A stretch of DNA of 64,000 nt, taken from positions 1 through 64,000 of the forward strand of contig JAFGBS010000028.1 of the NCBI GenBank assembly GCA_016933055.1, written 5' to 3'. How positions within the stretch are numbered: position 1 is the stretch's first letter; each line of letters starts with the position of its first letter. The stretch is from Promethearchaeota archaeon. GTDB taxonomy: Archaea; Asgardarchaeota; Lokiarchaeia; Sigyniarchaeales; Promethearchaeaceae. Positions 62,258 to 64,000 of the stretch are shown here, piece after piece. Made by a program: the position numbers and the translations under genes. The notes beneath the pieces were generated by a model. It had not been told where the DNA came from. It worked only from the letters and a program-made list of their open reading frames with translations, and made no database searches.

Positions 62258-63604
62258 TCATATTGTTATGTGGATATGTAATTTTTCCATTATTCTCGCA
62301 CTTAGGATTATAAAAATAATCGGTAGGAGGAAAACCGTCAAACAAACCAAATTAACTGCTATATGAGTTTTATCTGGTAGACTTAACCAATTCATTACCG
62401 CTATTCGGAAGGCATTTCCACCTTCTGACTCCCAAATAAATCTGAATGGAAAAGTCAATACTATTTGCAGTAAAAATATCGCTAATGCATTTTTTCCTAG
62501 AGAATTCAAAATTCGTACATTAAATTTGTAGTAATGCTCTAGTACATAAAAGCACATTGTTACAAGACTACTAAACGCAATAGCTAGTAAAGTTAGGGAG
62601 GTATTAAGTACTCTTTGATCTGCTGGTTGGAAAAAATCTACCATGATATGGACAATAAAAGTCACTACCATTAAGGGAATGATTCGTATTTTGAATCCAA
62701 CCTTAAAACTCGTAGTTTGCAGTTGAATCCACTCCCACACACAAGTTGCTGTAATTGCAGCAATGCTTATTCCTATTATTTCATAAGGAATTTCTATATA
62801 AAACTCCAATAAAGTTCCACTAAATAATGTAGTGTCCCATTGACCAATTACTTCCCAAAGTAAAAAATGGACACACAATAATATTACAGGTAGGATAATT
62901 CTTCGGTCGGGATTTTTAATTAAATTTAAACTTACAATGGCAAATAGACACCCCCAAGCTAGTAATGCCAATTCATGATTGAAAAATAGAATCCAGATCG
63001 TTGCATCAAATTTTAAAAACCAAAGAAGCACAGATCCAACAGACCATATAAATCCCAGCAATAAACCTGTCTTCGAACTTTTGAATCTCTTTAAATTGCG
63101 GAATATAGCACAGCTAATCGTGAAGATCAACCAGATGCTAAGAACCACGATGTCATTCCAATAAAATGCATCTAAATCTAGCTGCGTTAATTCTGCCAAC
63201 CACAGCAAGACAAAAAATTGAGTTCCGACTGATATCCATGCATATAGATGGTTTTTTTCTTGAGAATATTTTTTGAAGGAAATAGTCAGAGAAATTCCTA
63301 AAATAAACATAAACATTTGAATACCCAAATCCACTAGGGTGATCATACTTGGATAAAAATCCGCATATGAAAAGCCGAAATTTAACCATGTTGGTCCAAT
63401 GGGGAATTCTCCTGCTCGAACTTCTGCAGAGAAAATCCAAGTTAGACTAACAACCATAAGGAAAAGTAAGAGCATGCCTTGGAACTGATATATCCACGAA
63501 AATTCTAAATTCGGTCCAAAGTTTGAACCTAATTGGGAATCTTGGTTTTTTAATGATGGAATTTCCCTTCTTTTATCCATAGGTATCATGAAACTATTTT
63601 CCAT
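62258..63604 (-). CDS. HGSNAT-like membrane protein, paralogue 3, degenerate
   Basis: A 448-residue protein with the same helices and landmarks as the other two (GPTWLN, DLGIQMFMFILGISLTISF, VDFFQPA, GKNALAIFLLQ), but the key residues are changed: the opening WLDQxRG reads WIYQFQG (residues 37-43), and the His that would take the acetyl group is Phe76 in WLNFGF. It is thus probably inactive as an acetyltransferase and may be a regulatory or structural partner of its intact paralogues. It is the first gene of the leftward trio and starts 124 nt from the divergent reductase-like gene. Confidence 0.65.
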   Translation of the reverse strand: MENSFMIPMDKRREIPSLKNQDSQLGSNFGPNLEFSWIYQFQGMLLLFLMVVSLTWIFSAEVRAGEFPIGPTWLNFGFSYADFYPSMITLVDLGIQMFMFILGISLTISFKKYSQEKNHLYAWISVGTQFFVLLWLAELTQLDLDAFYWNDIVVLSIWLIFTISCAIFRNLKRFKSSKTGLLLGFIWSVGSVLLWFLKFDATIWILFFNHELALLAWGCLFAIVSLNLIKNPDRRIILPVILLCVHFLLWEVIGQWDTTLFSGTLLEFYIEIPYEIIGISIAAITATCVWEWIQLQTTSFKVGFKIRIIPLMVVTFIVHIMVDFFQPADQRVLNTSLTLLAIAFSSLVTMCFYVLEHYYKFNVRILNSLGKNALAIFLLQIVLTFPFRFIWESEGGNAFRIAVMNWLSLPDKTHIAVNLVCLTVFLLPIIFIILSARIMEKLHIHITI

Positions 63605-63728
63605 TCTATTGGGTGGTATCGTAATTTATACTATACTGTGAATTTCTAATTATATTTAAATCTGGTAATCTGGTTTTTAGTCCCTTTTCATCGAAAATAT
63701 TAATTTTAATCTCGGACATCATGAACTA

Positions 63729-64000
63729 ATGGATAATCATCTCACTCATGATGTATGTATTATTGGAGGGAATATTGCGGGTTCGTATTTAGCATATCTT
63801 CTAGCTAGTAATGGAGTATCAGTTGTAGTTGTGGAACAAAACCGTACACCCGGTCTTCCCCTACAATGTGCTGGTATCGTTTCCCAGCGTTTTTCAAATA
63901 TTGTCGAGATCGATCCTTCTATTATAATTAATCGAGTGAATACTGCATGGCTGATCTTAGAAAACGGTAAGCGAGTGTCAGTATCTATCCAAGATAACCC
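63729..64000 (+). CDS. Geranylgeranyl-reductase-like FAD protein, 5' part only
   Basis: The window ends inside this gene after 90 codons. It begins with a Rossmann FAD site (VCIIGGNIAGSYLAYLLA, residues 9-26), then VVVVEQN and PGLPLQCAGIVSQRF, a stretch typical of archaeal geranylgeranyl reductases, which saturate the isoprenoid chains of membrane lipids; the QCAGIVS part matches the family's second FAD contact. The PxxYxWxFP substrate motif would lie beyond the window. The start is the ATG at 63729. It is divergent from the acyltransferase trio. Confidence 0.7.
   Translation, partial: MDNHLTHDVCIIGGNIAGSYLAYLLASNGVSVVVVEQNRTPGLPLQCAGIVSQRFSNIVEIDPSIIINRVNTAWLILENGKRVSVSIQDN

Noticed and set aside
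1..64000. CRISPR array, insertion sequence or rRNA
   Set aside because: No regularly spaced short direct repeats, no transposase-like reading frame and no rRNA-like conserved sequence were found on either strand by eye.

Overview
The window is about 64 kb of AT-rich DNA that looks archaeal, most probably from an Asgard archaeon (Promethearchaeota, Lokiarchaeia-like). The evidence is an archaeal Nre-type DNA repair protein with a C-terminal PCNA-binding tail, a Trm5/TYW2-family tRNA methyltransferase, the start of a geranylgeranyl-reductase-like gene, a tRNA-Leu with no encoded CCA, and TATA-box promoters close to start codons. Several proteins are of kinds otherwise best known from eukaryotes: two gelsolin-like proteins, a two-gene MPN+/MPN- (JAMM) pair with long coiled-coil tails, and a membrane protein with the layout of CWH43/PGAP2IP. 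The lineage is inferred from gene content only.

Layout. 0-11.4 kb: a membrane protein, an AprA/fumarate-reductase-like flavoprotein and its two-cluster ferredoxin (which seems to start on ATT), a phosphoribosyltransferase, a Doc-type toxin-antitoxin pair, an ion transporter, small proteins, three GNAT acetyltransferases and a YhhN/TMEM86-like protein. 11.4-15.7 kb: a leftward catabolic operon (enolase-superfamily enzyme, GPH-type sugar transporter broken by an in-frame stop, YtcJ-like amidohydrolase). 15.8-22.9 kb: haem-type ferric-reductase-like membrane protein, P2A cation ATPase, PIG-L deacetylase, and a divergent acyl-CoA synthetase/enoyl-CoA hydratase pair. 23-25.5 kb: tRNA-Leu(CAG), two gelsolin-like genes, an SDR. 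25.8-30.4 kb: carAB. 30.4-35.8 kb: a frameshifted zinc-ribbon membrane protein, an oxidoreductase, RidA, threonine synthase, an inositol-monophosphatase-family enzyme. 35.8-40.0 kb: two long non-coding stretches carrying copies of a dispersed repeat, around two alpha/beta hydrolases. 40.0-49.3 kb: a rightward run (Nre, TIM-barrel isomerase, CWH43-like protein, enoyl-CoA hydratase, E2-type acyltransferase, GDPD, GPH transporter). 49.3-51.7 kb: an anchored jelly-roll-like protein and a stomatin/OMPDC-family operon. 51.8-55.7 kb: tRNA methyltransferase and the MPN pair. 55.7-63.6 kb: a heterodimeric ABC exporter and three tandem HGSNAT-like membrane acyltransferase paralogues. The window ends inside a geranylgeranyl-reductase-like gene.

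The best candidate for an undescribed system is the MPN+/MPN- pair at 53040-55660. One protein keeps every JAMM zinc and catalytic residue and its partner has lost them. Both carry about 220-260 residues of coiled coil, and the genes overlap by 4 nt. This is the layout of the eukaryotic Rpn11-Rpn8, CSN5-CSN6 and BRCC36-Abraxas dimers, yet no ubiquitin, E1, E2 or E3 gene is visible nearby. No database search or alignment was run; family names rest on motifs and remembered family features.
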